A stretch of DNA of 64,000 bases from Scatosoma sp900555925 (GTDB lineage: Bacteria; Bacillota; Clostridia; Christensenellales; Borkfalkiaceae). Shown here piece by piece: positions 46,605 through 55,634 of this stretch. Each line of letters opens with the position of its first letter. Position 1 is the first letter of the stretch. Made by a program: the position numbers and the translations under genes. The stretch lies in NCBI GenBank assembly GCA_959603585.1, contig CAUGYD010000002.1:62001-126000 (forward strand), written 5' to 3'. Below the pieces are notes generated by a model. That model was given only the letters and a program-made list of their open reading frames with translations, made no database searches and was not told where the DNA came from.

Positions 46605-47531
46605 CTATTTCAAAAACGCATCTTCTTCCAAACCGAGCGCTATATTCATATTTTGCACCGCCGCGCCGGAAGCTCCTTTGCCGAGATTATCGAATCTCGA
46701 ACAGAGCAGCAATCGTTCTTCGTTTCCGCCGATAAAGATTTCCATGCGATTGCTTCCCGCAAAATTATTTGCGCCTAAAAAAGAATGTTCTTTTTCGTCT
46801 ATACCGATAAATTTTGCGCCAGAATAATAGTCCCTATAAAAATCCCGCAGCTTTTGCGGCGTCATGGGTAGATTCATCAGATCCGCAAACAGCGGCACCG
46901 TAACACACATACCACAATAATAATCGGAAACGATAGGATTAAATACGGGCGTACGGGATAATCCGCATACTTTTGTCATTTCGGGCAAATGTTTATGCTT
47001 CAAAGTCAAGCCGTATTGGCGCGGGCTGTCCAACTCTTTATCCCGATCCGGGGCTTCGTATTCGGCGATCATTTTCTTTCCCCCGCCGCTGTATCCCGTT
47101 ATGGAATGCGCGACAAAAGGATAGTCCGAATTGACGATCCCCGAATGTACCAGCGGATAAACCAAAGAAATGAATCCGCTGGCATGACATCCCGGATTCG
47201 CGATTCTTTTTTCCCGCTCGACGGATTTACGGAAATCATAAGACAGCTCCGGAAAGCCGTAAGCCCAGCCCGGAACTGTGCGATGAGCGGTAGATGCGTC
47301 GATGATTTTTGTTTCGGAATTTTCACAAAGCGTCACCGCTTCTTTCGCCGCCGCATCGGGCAGACATAAAAAGACAATGTCTGCACGATTGATGCAGTCT
47401 TTTCTTGACTCTGTATCTTTGCGCAGCTCTTCGGGAAGAACGATAAGCTCGATATCATTTCGAACGGAAAGTCTGTCATATATTTGCAGGCCCGTAGTGC
47501 CTTCCCGCCCGTCGATAAATACTTTATACAT
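46605..47531 (-). CDS. argC: N-acetyl-gamma-glutamyl-phosphate reductase, short type
   Basis: 308 residues from the ATG at 47529-47531; a TTG three codons upstream is less likely. Nucleophile Cys in ANPGCHASG, N-terminal FIDGREGTTG. At about 310 residues it is the shorter ArgC class and not the ~345-residue one. Confidence 0.94.
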   Translation of the reverse strand: MYKVFIDGREGTTGLQIYDRLSVRNDIELIVLPEELRKDTESRKDCINRADIVFLCLPDAAAKEAVTLCENSETKIIDASTAHRTVPGWAYGFPELSYDFRKSVEREKRIANPGCHASGFISLVYPLVHSGIVNSDYPFVAHSITGYSGGGKKMIAEYEAPDRDKELDSPRQYGLTLKHKHLPEMTKVCGLSRTPVFNPIVSDYYCGMCVTVPLFADLMNLPMTPQKLRDFYRDYYSGAKFIGIDEKEHSFLGANNFAGSNRMEIFIGGNEERLLLCSRFDNLGKGASGAAVQNMNIALGLEEDAFLK

Positions 47532-47569
47532 AATTTTCAACCGTTTGCGTATTCATTCGCATAAAGCGT

Positions 47570-47596
47570 TCGGGCGCAAAAAACAAATGCGCCCGA
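47570..47596 (-). other. Stem-loop between argG and argC
   Basis: TCGGGCGCA and TGCGCCCGA form a 9-bp GC-rich stem. No U-tract follows on the minus strand, so it is more likely an mRNA processing or stability element than a terminator. Confidence 0.5.
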
Positions 47597-47614
47597 TTGA
47601 TAATCCGATTTGCC

Positions 47615-48844
47615 TTACTTCAACTTCTTTGCATCGAGAAGCGCCTTTACCTTAATGGGCAGACCGAAAAGATTGATGAACCCTTCCGCGTCGTTCTGGT
47701 GATAAGCGCCGCCGTCGTCGTCGAACGTGGCAATCGCTTCGCTGTAAAGGGAATGAGGCGAGGTGATTCCCGCATTCATGACGTTGCCCTTATAAATTTT
47801 CAGTTTCACGTCTCCCGTAACCGTCTTCTGCGTTTCGGTAACAAAAGCGCTCAAAGCCTCCCTCAAAGGCGTAAACCATTGACCGTCATAGACGATTTCT
47901 CCGAATTTCAAGGCGATCATCTGTTTATAATGCATCGTCGCCTTATCGAGACAGATGGATTCGAGCAATTCGTGAGCCGTATAAAGAATCGTTCCGCCCG
48001 GAGTTTCATATACGCCGCGGGATTTCATACCCACAAGACGATTTTCCACCATATCGCAGAGTCCTACGCCGTTTTCCCCGCCAACTTTATTCAATTTCTC
48101 GATGAGCGAAACGCTGTCCATCTTCTTTCCGTCGATAGCCGTAGGAATACCCTTTTCAAAATGAATGGTAATATACGTAGGTTTATCGGGAGCGGCCCAA
48201 GGCGATACCCCGAGCTCACAAATTTTATCGTAATCGGGTTCGTTTGCGGGATCTTCGAGGTCGAGACCTTCGTGCGAAAGATGCCAAAGATTTCTATCTT
48301 TGGAATAATTGGTTTCGCGCGTGATCTTCAAAGGAATATCGTGTGCCTCTGCATAAGCGATTTCTTCTTCGCGGCTCTTGATGTTCCAAATTCTCCAAGG
48401 CGCGATAATCTTCATTTCGGGCGCAAAAGCCTTAATGGTCAGCTCAAAGCGAACCTGATCATTTCCCTTTCCTGTACAGCCGTGACAAATTGCATCCGCG
48501 CCTTCTTTCTTGGCAATCTCCACGAGTCTTTTCGCAATGACGGGGCGAGCAAAGGAGGTGCCGAGCAGATATTTATCCTCATATTTTGCCCCGGCCTGAA
48601 CGGTAGGATAAATATAATCTTCGATAAATTCTTTCTTCAAATCTTCTATGTACAATTTGGAAGCGCCCGTCTTAATTGCCTTTTCTTCCAGCCCTTCCAA
48701 TTCCGATTCCTGTCCGACGTCTGCGGAAACCGCGATGATTTCGGGATTCCCGTAATTCTCTTTCAGCCAAGGAATGATGATGGACGTGTCGAGTCCGCCC
48801 GAGTAAGCAAGAACGATTTTCTTAAAGGTTTCTTTCTTTTCCAT
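47615..48844 (-). CDS. argG: Argininosuccinate synthase
   Basis: 409 residues. ATP loop AYSGGLDTSIIIPWL, then CHGCTGKGNDQVRFEL, and SPWAAPDKPTY. Joins citrulline and aspartate. First gene of the cluster. argH is not in the window, so the last step is encoded elsewhere. Confidence 0.97.
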   Translation of the reverse strand: MEKKETFKKIVLAYSGGLDTSIIIPWLKENYGNPEIIAVSADVGQESELEGLEEKAIKTGASKLYIEDLKKEFIEDYIYPTVQAGAKYEDKYLLGTSFARPVIAKRLVEIAKKEGADAICHGCTGKGNDQVRFELTIKAFAPEMKIIAPWRIWNIKSREEEIAYAEAHDIPLKITRETNYSKDRNLWHLSHEGLDLEDPANEPDYDKICELGVSPWAAPDKPTYITIHFEKGIPTAIDGKKMDSVSLIEKLNKVGGENGVGLCDMVENRLVGMKSRGVYETPGGTILYTAHELLESICLDKATMHYKQMIALKFGEIVYDGQWFTPLREALSAFVTETQKTVTGDVKLKIYKGNVMNAGITSPHSLYSEAIATFDDDGGAYHQNDAEGFINLFGLPIKVKALLDAKKLK

Positions 48845-48902
48845 AAGTTTATCTCCATGACCGCGACCGTTTCAAACAGCCGCATTTGATTTATCGCGAT
48901 TT

Positions 48903-48931
48903 ATTATACTATCCGAATTTCTTCCCGTCAA
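48903..48931 (-). promoter_or_regulatory. Promoter of the argG-argC-argJ unit
   Basis: Minus strand TTGACG (48926-48931), 17-nt spacer, TATAAT (48903-48908). About 50 nt of leader. I see no convincing ArgR box. Confidence 0.8.
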
Positions 48932-49045
48932 GCAAATTTTACCCGTTTTTTGATTTTTTATAAATTATTTTGCTGATTATAGAATATTTTATACATTTTT
49001 CAATGCTTATACTGAATAAATGAATATATTCTTTCTAAAACCTGA

Positions 49046-49792
49046 CTAATTGAAAAAAAGAATTTCGGACTGAACGACCATTTCGTTCTTTTCGTTAAAG
49101 CCCTGAACGAGAAAAGCGCCTTCTTCCGCAGGTTTGCGATAAAATCGAAGTTTGTCTCCCTCATGGCACTGTCTCGAATAGCTGAGTGCAAATCCTTTGA
49201 GTTTTCGTGACGCAAGTTCCGCCACAGAAAAACAGTTAAAACAATAATCGGCATACCGAGTATTATTGACATGCATATTATGATCGTATTCCGAATTGGC
49301 GACGGTCATCTCGAAGCGAAGCTCCCCTTCTTCCGGTTTGAAAACAGGAAACTTCCACCGATTGACGTCCAGCGCGCGCGTAGGATTATAAGTCGAATAA
49401 TCCTGATTTTCCAGCAATTTCGATTGAAGAAGCTTTCCGTTTTTGATATCCACCATACACCAGCGGGAGGTAGCGTTCATGTAAACGTCCCCCGCGGGAG
49501 ATAAAATCTGATACTCTCTGCCGAACACCACATAAGAAGGAGGCGTTGGCCAAGTCTTGACGACTATATGCTCGCCCAGAGGAACGGGCTTCAAAAATTC
49601 GCAGCGGATATTCGTCAACATGAACGCATATCCTCTCGGTTTAATAAATTCGTAACCGAAACCCAGCTCGTCCGCACTGGAACAAGCAACCTCTTCAAGA
49701 TACGCCAAAACCGCCGAAGGTTTAAGCTCGTCCTTGAAATCCGTATCGCAATATTTTACATCGAATGTTTTAATATGTTCATATAATTCCAT
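49046..49792 (-). CDS. Acyl-ACP thioesterase, probably translated from a leaderless mRNA
   Basis: 248 residues from the ATG at 49790-49792. Two hot-dog folds: KYCDTDFKDELKPSAVLAYLEEVA in the first, and NSEYDHNMHVNNTRYADYCF with the catalytic Asn/His in the second. FatA/FatB-type enzymes release fatty acids from acyl-ACP. The -10 box ends 6 nt before the ATG, so transcription should start at or next to the A of ATG; no SD is present. Confidence 0.88.
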   Translation of the reverse strand: MELYEHIKTFDVKYCDTDFKDELKPSAVLAYLEEVACSSADELGFGYEFIKPRGYAFMLTNIRCEFLKPVPLGEHIVVKTWPTPPSYVVFGREYQILSPAGDVYMNATSRWCMVDIKNGKLLQSKLLENQDYSTYNPTRALDVNRWKFPVFKPEEGELRFEMTVANSEYDHNMHVNNTRYADYCFNCFSVAELASRKLKGFALSYSRQCHEGDKLRFYRKPAEEGAFLVQGFNEKNEMVVQSEILFFN

Positions 49793-49798
49793 AGGAAT

Positions 49799-49827
49799 AT
49801 TATACACCGCGTAGCACAAAAAGTCAA
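49799..49827 (-). promoter_or_regulatory. Promoter giving a leaderless thioesterase mRNA
   Basis: Minus strand TTGACT (49822-49827), 17-nt spacer, TATAAT (49799-49804), then ATTCCT and ATG. Confidence 0.75.
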
Positions 49828-49958
49828 CGAATGAACCGGAAAATCCCCTGAAAAACAAAAATCTGTTTCTAATAATGTTCCCTGTCTGCCCTTACATTAA
49901 AACGGTAGTTATTATAGTAAAAAATCCATGAAAAGAAAAAGTTTTTTGCAGATTTTTA

Positions 49959-49988
49959 TTGACTTATCGTATATATTTGTTGTATAAT
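49959..49988 (+). promoter_or_regulatory. Promoter of the PadR-coiled-coil gene
   Basis: TTGACT (49959-49964), 18-nt spacer, TATAAT (49983-49988). Leader of about 70 nt. Confidence 0.65.
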
Positions 49989-50022
49989 ACTATATGTAAG
50001 ATATTATTATATTATTTTATGA

Positions 50023-50034
50023 AGTATCGATACT
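50023..50034. promoter_or_regulatory. Operator-like palindrome in the leader of the PadR-coiled-coil gene
   Basis: AGTATCGATACT is a perfect 12-bp palindrome about 30 nt before the start codon; a candidate site for self-regulation by the PadR domain. Confidence 0.4.
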
Positions 50035-50064
50035 CTGTCACACACACTTACAAAGGAGGAAACA

Positions 50065-53000
50065 ATGGCTCAGCAGGAAAAAACCCCGCTTAAAGACGAG
50101 ATTCCCGACGAAGAATTTTCTTTGACGGGGGGCGCCGAAGAACAGGGAATTACGATCAGCTCCGATTTAATCCGCGGACACATCAACACAATTATTTTAA
50201 GAAGTCTGTACGATGGAGATAAATACGGATATGACATTATAAACGAAATAGAAAAAAAGAGCGGCGGACTGTATACATTGAAACAGCCCACTCTTTACAG
50301 CGCCTTGAAACGCCTCGAATCGCTCCATTATGTCGAATCCTATTACGGCGATTTCTCCAACGGCGGCAGGCGTAAATATTTCCGACTTACGGATAAAGGT
50401 AAGGAAATCACGGAAAAGAATCTTTCCGAATGGGAGTATTCACGCACGATCATCGACAGCTTGATTTCCGACGGTAATGCTCATTACGATTTTTCTTTCA
50501 TTACGGAAAAACAAAAGGAACTGATCGATATCAAAAAGATGCTTTCCGCTCGGGAATCCGCTTTGGAAGACGAAAGAAACGCGCTGAATAATTTGAAAAA
50601 CGAACTGCAGCGCGAGCGTTCCCTCCTTTCCGTACAAAGTTCCTCTTTAAGCACGCAAAAATCCGATTTCAACGAATTGAAAGAAAAAATTCGCACGCAG
50701 AAGGAAGAATTGGAAGAAAAACAACGCACTCTGAGCGAAAAACAGGGGGAAATCGACGCCAAAGAAATCGAACTCGATGAAAAGGAATATCAAATACGGG
50801 AAGCAAAGGCCGAATTGGAACGGCAGCGCACAGAAATCGAAAATCTGAAAGCTACCGTCGAGACTCAAAAAACAGAGTTGGACGATAAAATTAGCGAACT
50901 CGACGAAGTTAAAGCCTCTACCGTTTCCCAGGCAGAAGAATTGGAAGAAAAACAATCCGAACTCCGTATTTTGCAAGAGGAACTCGCCGGAAAACAAAAT
51001 ACGCTTGTCACCCTTCAAAAAGAACTCGACGAAAAACGACTCGAACTTGAGTCATCTCAGAAAGCGTTGACAGAAAGAGAAGAAGCGATCACTTCCGTTC
51101 AATCCTCCGCTGAGGAAAGGCAGAACGAATTGCTGGTTCGGACTGCCGCTCTCGAAGAGTCTGAAAGGCGGCTTAAAGAAAAACAAACGGAAATCGAACG
51201 AGCCGAGGAGGAAATTCGTACTCAAAGGGAACAAATAGAAGAAAAAACCATTTCCCTCGATTCTTTGAGGAACGAGCTCGACGAAAAGACCTCGGAAAAT
51301 TATAATCTCCTCTCCCTCATTCGTTCCGAGCAGGAAAAGTTGGAAGAACAGAAAGTTCAGCTCGAAGCAAGGAAATCCGAACTGGAAAGCCGCCAAGAAG
51401 AAAATGAAGAGCTTTCTCAGATCAAAGCGGAGCTCGAAGAGAAAAAATCAGATATTGCGACTTTGAGAAAAGCATTATCTTCTCATGAGGAAGCAATGAA
51501 TCTGTTAAAGACAGATCTCGAAAACAAGACAGCGGAACACTACACTCGATCTGTCGAGCTTCGGGCGCAACAAGCCCAGCTCGACGAACAGAAAGAAGCA
51601 TTGGAAGTTTCGCGGCGGGAGATTGCCGAGAAGACGGCCGAGCTTGAAAATCTGAAAACACAGCTCGACGAAAAAGAAGCGGATTTAGCCGCACGCGAAC
51701 AAAAAATCGCCGAATTATCCGATTCCATGAAATCTTCGGAAGAAAACGTCTCCACCACCCTTTCCGAATTGGAATCACGGGAAGCGGCGCTCGCGGACAA
51801 AGAATCTGCTTTTCAGCGCGAACGCGAAGAATACGAAGCTCTTCGCAACCATTGGGAAGAAGAAAAAGATACCTTCATTTCCGAAAAAGAAGCTTTTGAA
51901 GCGGAACAGCTTCAATTGGGACAAGCGCAGTCGGAATTGAACGAAAAAGAGAAAGTTCTGCTTTCGGAACGTGAATCCTTTGAAACGGAAAAGTCGGCTT
52001 TTGAAGAAGCTCGGAAACAGTTTGCCGAAAAGCAGACAGAAATCGAACGCAGAAATTATGAACTGACCGAAAAAGAATACCAAATGGAAGAACGACTCCG
52101 AGTCATAGAAACGCAGAAAACGCAAACCGATACTTCTTCAGCGGATATTCAGCGTCAACGTGAAGAGCTCGCGGCTCGCCATGCCGAATTGATACGCGCG
52201 GGCGAACAACTGCAAAATGAATCGACTGCTCTTCGTCAACAACAAAAAGATATGGCGTCCAGGCAAGCTATTTACAATCAGCAGCAATTGGAATTTATGA
52301 CGCAGAAAAATACGCTTGCCGCTCAACAGTTCGATTTTGCAGACCGACTGAGCTCCTATAATGCTCAAGTAAAACAATTCAATGAAAATTTAGCGCGTTT
52401 TACGGAAGAAAAAAATTCCTTTCACGTTCTGAAACAACAATTGGAAAATGATAAATCGGAATTTGAAAAACAACAGGCTGCATTGGAAGAAAAAAAGTGC
52501 GATCTGGAAAAACAGCGTTCAGAGGACGAAAAGTCACGTTTAGAGCAAGAAAAAAAGCATATCGAAGCACTCGCGGAATTGCAGGAAAAATCGGCGGCAA
52601 TTGACAAGCAGATCTCTGAGCTCAAAGAGAGAGAACTCGACCTCGAAAACAGAGAAAACGCCTTGAACGCCGCGCGCAGAGAATTTAACGCCCGTCGTTA
52701 TGCTGCGTCAGAAACGGCTTACGGTTATTCCGCCCCCTATGCAGCTCCCCCCGCCGGATATCCGAACAACGGATACGGAACGTCCGAATTCAGACCTTCG
52801 GAACCATCCCCCACCCCCAATCCGTCCTTTCCATCCGAAGACACAGCTTCAAAAATAGATTTCGGAGATCTCAAACAAAGAGCGAAAGCGGACGGTATTC
52901 AGATAAAGACGGCCGGGAGCATGGGTAATAAAAACAGGTCGGCAGATAATAATTTTGCTCCTACGTTTAATAAAGGACTCACTTTATTCAAAGCGGCACT

Positions 53001-53388
53001 CATCATGTTCTGCATCGTCATCGCGGAAAGTCTGGTCATCTTTTTCGTGAGAGAGAAACTCGGAGTCTCCGGTCTCTATCCCGCCATCGGCTTCGCCGCA
53101 GGTTTCGCCGCTTTTTTAACCTGTACGATTTTATATACCTGCGGTTATCGCCAACAGGCACGCAGAAGTAAGCATCCTTCTTATCTGCTTAATGCCTCCA
53201 TTCTCTTTGTCATCGGAGTTATTGCGATAACGATGATTGCGGTCTACCTTAAAGCGGACCTTAAACAGCCGACAGAGTTACTTACTTATGTAATACTGCC
53301 TGTTCTGTATCTCCTCAATTTAGTCTTTTTTGCGGTATTTTATTATTTATTTACTCTCAGCGCTAAAAATTCCGCTTCGCAAAATTGA
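50065..53388 (+). CDS. PadR-type winged-helix domain + giant coiled coil + C-terminal membrane anchor
   Basis: 1107 residues, AAAGGAGG SD. Residues ~35-120 are a PadR winged helix: IRGHINTIILRSLYDGDKYGYDIINEI, then TLYSALKRLESLHYVESY and GGRRKYFRLTDKGKE. Residues ~146-885 are an almost unbroken Glu/Lys/Gln coiled coil with few Pro or Gly. Residues ~885-970 are a Tyr/Pro/Ser-rich flexible linker. The last ~135 residues hold four membrane segments (about 975-995, 1004-1025, 1042-1063, 1071-1100). DNA-binding head, SMC-length rod and membrane anchor are thus one chain. I know no named family with this order. It could tether DNA to the membrane or act as a membrane-linked regulator. Monocistronic. 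Confidence 0.85.
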   Translation: MAQQEKTPLKDEIPDEEFSLTGGAEEQGITISSDLIRGHINTIILRSLYDGDKYGYDIINEIEKKSGGLYTLKQPTLYSALKRLESLHYVESYYGDFSNGGRRKYFRLTDKGKEITEKNLSEWEYSRTIIDSLISDGNAHYDFSFITEKQKELIDIKKMLSARESALEDERNALNNLKNELQRERSLLSVQSSSLSTQKSDFNELKEKIRTQKEELEEKQRTLSEKQGEIDAKEIELDEKEYQIREAKAELERQRTEIENLKATVETQKTELDDKISELDEVKASTVSQAEELEEKQSELRILQEELAGKQNTLVTLQKELDEKRLELESSQKALTEREEAITSVQSSAEERQNELLVRTAALEESERRLKEKQTEIERAEEEIRTQREQIEEKTISLDSLRNELDEKTSENYNLLSLIRSEQEKLEEQKVQLEARKSELESRQEENEELSQIKAELEEKKSDIATLRKALSSHEEAMNLLKTDLENKTAEHYTRSVELRAQQAQLDEQKEALEVSRREIAEKTAELENLKTQLDEKEADLAAREQKIAELSDSMKSSEENVSTTLSELESREAALADKESAFQREREEYEALRNHWEEEKDTFISEKEAFEAEQLQLGQAQSELNEKEKVLLSERESFETEKSAFEEARKQFAEKQTEIERRNYELTEKEYQMEERLRVIETQKTQTDTSSADIQRQREELAARHAELIRAGEQLQNESTALRQQQKDMASRQAIYNQQQLEFMTQKNTLAAQQFDFADRLSSYNAQVKQFNENLARFTEEKNSFHVLKQQLENDKSEFEKQQAALEEKKCDLEKQRSEDEKSRLEQEKKHIEALAELQEKSAAIDKQISELKERELDLENRENALNAARREFNARRYAASETAYGYSAPYAAPPAGYPNNGYGTSEFRPSEPSPTPNPSFPSEDTASKIDFGDLKQRAKADGIQIKTAGSMGNKNRSADNNFAPTFNKGLTLFKAALIMFCIVIAESLVIFFVREKLGVSGLYPAIGFAAGFAAFLTCTILYTCGYRQQARRSKHPSYLLNASILFVIGVIAITMIAVYLKADLKQPTELLTYVILPVLYLLNLVFFAVFYYLFTLSAKNSASQN

Positions 53389-53393
53389 TAAAA

Positions 53394-53441
53394 TTAAAAC
53401 CTCCCGAAAAAGTTTGTCGGGAGGTTTTAATTTTTGGAAAT
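53394..53441. terminator. Bidirectional terminator between convergent genes
   Basis: AATTAAAACCTCCCG pairs with CGGGAGGTTTTAATT, flanked by A- and T-runs; serves the PadR-coiled-coil gene and the HD gene. Confidence 0.85.
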
Positions 53442-53906
53442 GGCATTACGCGGCTTTTTTACAGTCTCATGCGTCGCGCAATATTTATCGGCAAAACAGA
53501 CCAGCCAGCCTTCTTTGGAACGAGGCATCCACATCGGCGTTAACGGATACATATGTGTACGAATAATATAATATACTTTATCGCTCACCCCGAAGATTTC
53601 GCGCGCATTTTTCGCCGCAAGCGCCGAATGACAAAGTCCGTGTAATCGTCCTTTACGTTTACGAAGATGCCAATCATATAGATAGAAATCATGTAAAAAC
53701 GCCCCTATAACCAATTCTTCTTCGTTTACGTTCCAACGCCAGCTACGCGCAAGATATAAGCTGTAACAAGCCACGTTCAAACAATGTTCATAGGTGCTCA
53801 CATCTCCATGCTGGATATATTTTTTCATTTGCCCTACTGCTTCGTGACCGAGATATTGCCTCAGATATTCTCGAACAGAAGTCTCATATTGCCTATACTT
53901 TTCCAT
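53427..53906 (-). CDS. HD-domain phosphohydrolase-like protein
   Basis: 159 residues. H-x(n)-HD pattern: YEHCLNVACYS, then AFLHDFYLYDW, and a later FADKYCA supplies Asp. Soluble. HD proteins hydrolyse nucleotides or related phosphates; the substrate is unknown. SD GGAG. Its stop lies inside the shared terminator. Confidence 0.75.
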   Translation of the reverse strand: MEKYRQYETSVREYLRQYLGHEAVGQMKKYIQHGDVSTYEHCLNVACYSLYLARSWRWNVNEEELVIGAFLHDFYLYDWHLRKRKGRLHGLCHSALAAKNAREIFGVSDKVYYIIRTHMYPLTPMWMPRSKEGWLVCFADKYCATHETVKKPRNAISKN

Positions 53907-53927
53907 TATCTTTTTCTCCGTATTTTT

Positions 53928-53943
53928 TGTTTCACGTGAAATT
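53928..53943. other. parS-like ParB-binding site
   Basis: TGTTTCACGTGAAATT contains the exact 12-bp palindrome TTTCACGTGAAA and matches 14 of 16 bases of the bacterial parS consensus TGTTTCACGTGAAACA. Intergenic. By my own estimate, assuming equal base use, the 12-mer is expected about 0.004 times in 64 kb. Confidence 0.6.
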
Positions 53944-54008
53944 AAAAGAATAGAAACAAAGAACTTCCCCCCACTGCGTTTTTCCTTTATTTATAAGACT
54001 TCCAAGGA

Positions 54009-54479
54009 TTATCGAAGCTCTAAAAAGGCATCTCTGTGTTCTACGGAAGTCGAAAACACGATTTGCGTTTTTGTCTTTCCGAAATGTTGAAGTTCTCCAA
54101 TGAAGTGATCCAATTCCGCTGTTGTTCGGAAAAGAACCTCTATCAGCATCGCATATTCTCCCGTCACGCAATTACATTCTACGACGTTCGGACAAGAACG
54201 GATATAGGGATAAAATTCTTTCTTTTGAACAGGCTCTACTTCCAAATTAATAAAGGCCTTGATATTAAACCCAAAAGCTTGAGCATTGATATGTGCATAA
54301 TATCCTTCGATATAACCGCCCTTTTCCAACTTCTCTATCCTTGCAGAAATTGCAGTAGGAGAGAGAAACGTCTGCTCTGCAATATGTTTAATAGAAATTC
54401 GAGCATTTTTTTGTAATAAAGAAAGAATTTGCAAATCGGTATCGTCTATCGAAAAAAAATCTGTGTTCTCCTTGCGCAT
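54009..54479 (-). CDS. Lrp/AsnC family transcriptional regulator
   Basis: 156 residues from the ATG at 54477-54479; a TTG seven codons upstream is the alternative. N-terminal HTH (DLQILSLLQKNARISIKHIAEQTFLSPTAISARIEKLEK) and C-terminal RAM ligand-binding domain with CNCVTGEYAMLIEV. Probably responds to an amino acid. Separated from the ZIP gene by about 40 nt, same strand. Confidence 0.88.
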   Translation of the reverse strand: MRKENTDFFSIDDTDLQILSLLQKNARISIKHIAEQTFLSPTAISARIEKLEKGGYIEGYYAHINAQAFGFNIKAFINLEVEPVQKKEFYPYIRSCPNVVECNCVTGEYAMLIEVLFRTTAELDHFIGELQHFGKTKTQIVFSTSVEHRDAFLELR

Positions 54480-54518
54480 AACGACAATCAACCTTTTCAA
54501 AAAATTTTTTCGAGCCTA

Positions 54519-55301
54519 TCAGCTCAATGCCATATCCATAATCATCATGACGACAAACCCCAACATTACCCCTACCGTAGCGATATTTGAATGAGAACCG
54601 CTCTGCGATTCGGGTATAAGTTCTTCCACCACGACATAAATCATAGCTCCCGCCGCAAATGAGAGAAGATAAGGAAGAACGGGAAGAATGATTCCCGAAA
54701 AGAGAACTGTAATCAAAGCCGCGGCAGGTTCGACTATTCCCGAAATCATTCCATATAAAAAAGATTTGGTCTTTCCAATTCCGGAAGCTTTCAACGGCAT
54801 GGAAATAATGGCTCCTTCGGGGAAATTTTGAAGTGCAATTCCTACGGAAAGAGAAAATGCCGCAGCGATAGAAATTTCTTGGCCTGCAGCGAGCAAACCT
54901 GCAAAAACAGCTCCTACGGCCATTCCCTCAGGAACATTATGCAAAGTTACAGATAAAAACAACAATTTCGATTTCCCTAGCGACGACTTATGTCCTTCGG
55001 GAATATCAGAATCGATATGCTGATGCGGGACGACCGAATCGAGAAACAACAACGTAAGCATACCCACAATAAATCCGACTGCCGCGGGAAGCCATTCTAC
55101 TACCCCCCTTTCCCTTGCCAATTCGACAGAAGGCAAAATAAGAGACCAAATCGACGCCGCAATCATGACGCCGGAAGCAAAACCAAGCAATAATTTTTGT
55201 ATTTTCGGATTAATTTCTTTTTTGAGTAGAAACACCATCGCTGCTCCGAGCGACGTTCCTATAAACGGCAATAAAATGCCTAGGGCAACTGTCCCTGCCA
55301 T
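54519..55301 (-). CDS. ZIP-family metal (zinc/iron) transporter
   Basis: 260 residues, eight membrane segments. Metal-site helices HNVPEGMAVG and QNFPEGAII are the ZIP IV/V signature; the His-rich cytoplasmic loop has HQHIDSD. Imports divalent metal. GGGAGGAAAT SD. Possibly co-transcribed with the Lrp gene downstream. Confidence 0.92.
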   Translation of the reverse strand: MAGTVALGILLPFIGTSLGAAMVFLLKKEINPKIQKLLLGFASGVMIAASIWSLILPSVELARERGVVEWLPAAVGFIVGMLTLLFLDSVVPHQHIDSDIPEGHKSSLGKSKLLFLSVTLHNVPEGMAVGAVFAGLLAAGQEISIAAAFSLSVGIALQNFPEGAIISMPLKASGIGKTKSFLYGMISGIVEPAAALITVLFSGIILPVLPYLLSFAAGAMIYVVVEELIPESQSGSHSNIATVGVMLGFVVMMIMDMALS

Positions 55302-55443
55302 ATTTCCTCCCGCGAACGTAAATTTGTATTCATTATTATTATAGCCATTTCCACCGAAAAAGTCAACCTGAGAGAATCAGAAAACTTTCCGCACGTGTTC
55401 ACGAAATTATTTCAGAGAAAATAAAAAATCCCTTGAAAATTAG

Positions 55444-55472
55444 TTGACGAAAAGTGATTTATTTGTTATAAT
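55444..55472 (+). promoter_or_regulatory. Promoter of tRNA-Val
   Basis: TTGACG (55444-55449), 17-nt spacer, TATAAT (55467-55472), 17 nt before the tRNA. Confidence 0.8.
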
Positions 55473-55488
55473 AGCAAAGCAAGATTTC

Positions 55489-55565
<77 letters not shown>

Positions 55566-55572
55566 TTTGTTA

Positions 55573-55602
55573 CCCCTCGAAGATATTTTCGAGGGGTTTA
55601 TG
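55573..55602 (+). terminator. Terminator after tRNA-Val
   Basis: CCCCTCGAA and TTCGAGGGG form a 9-bp stem, followed by TTTAT. Confidence 0.75.
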
Positions 55603-55634
55603 TCATAAAAATTTATTAGGGGAGGGTAAAAAAG

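Noticed and set aside
47570..47596. Hairpin as a terminator between argG and argC
   Set aside because: No U-tract follows on the transcribed strand.
50146..52700. The long Glu/Lys/Gln region as a tandem repeat protein or SMC
   Set aside because: There is no exact repeat unit and no Walker motifs; it is coiled coil with heptad-like drift, not an SMC ATPase.
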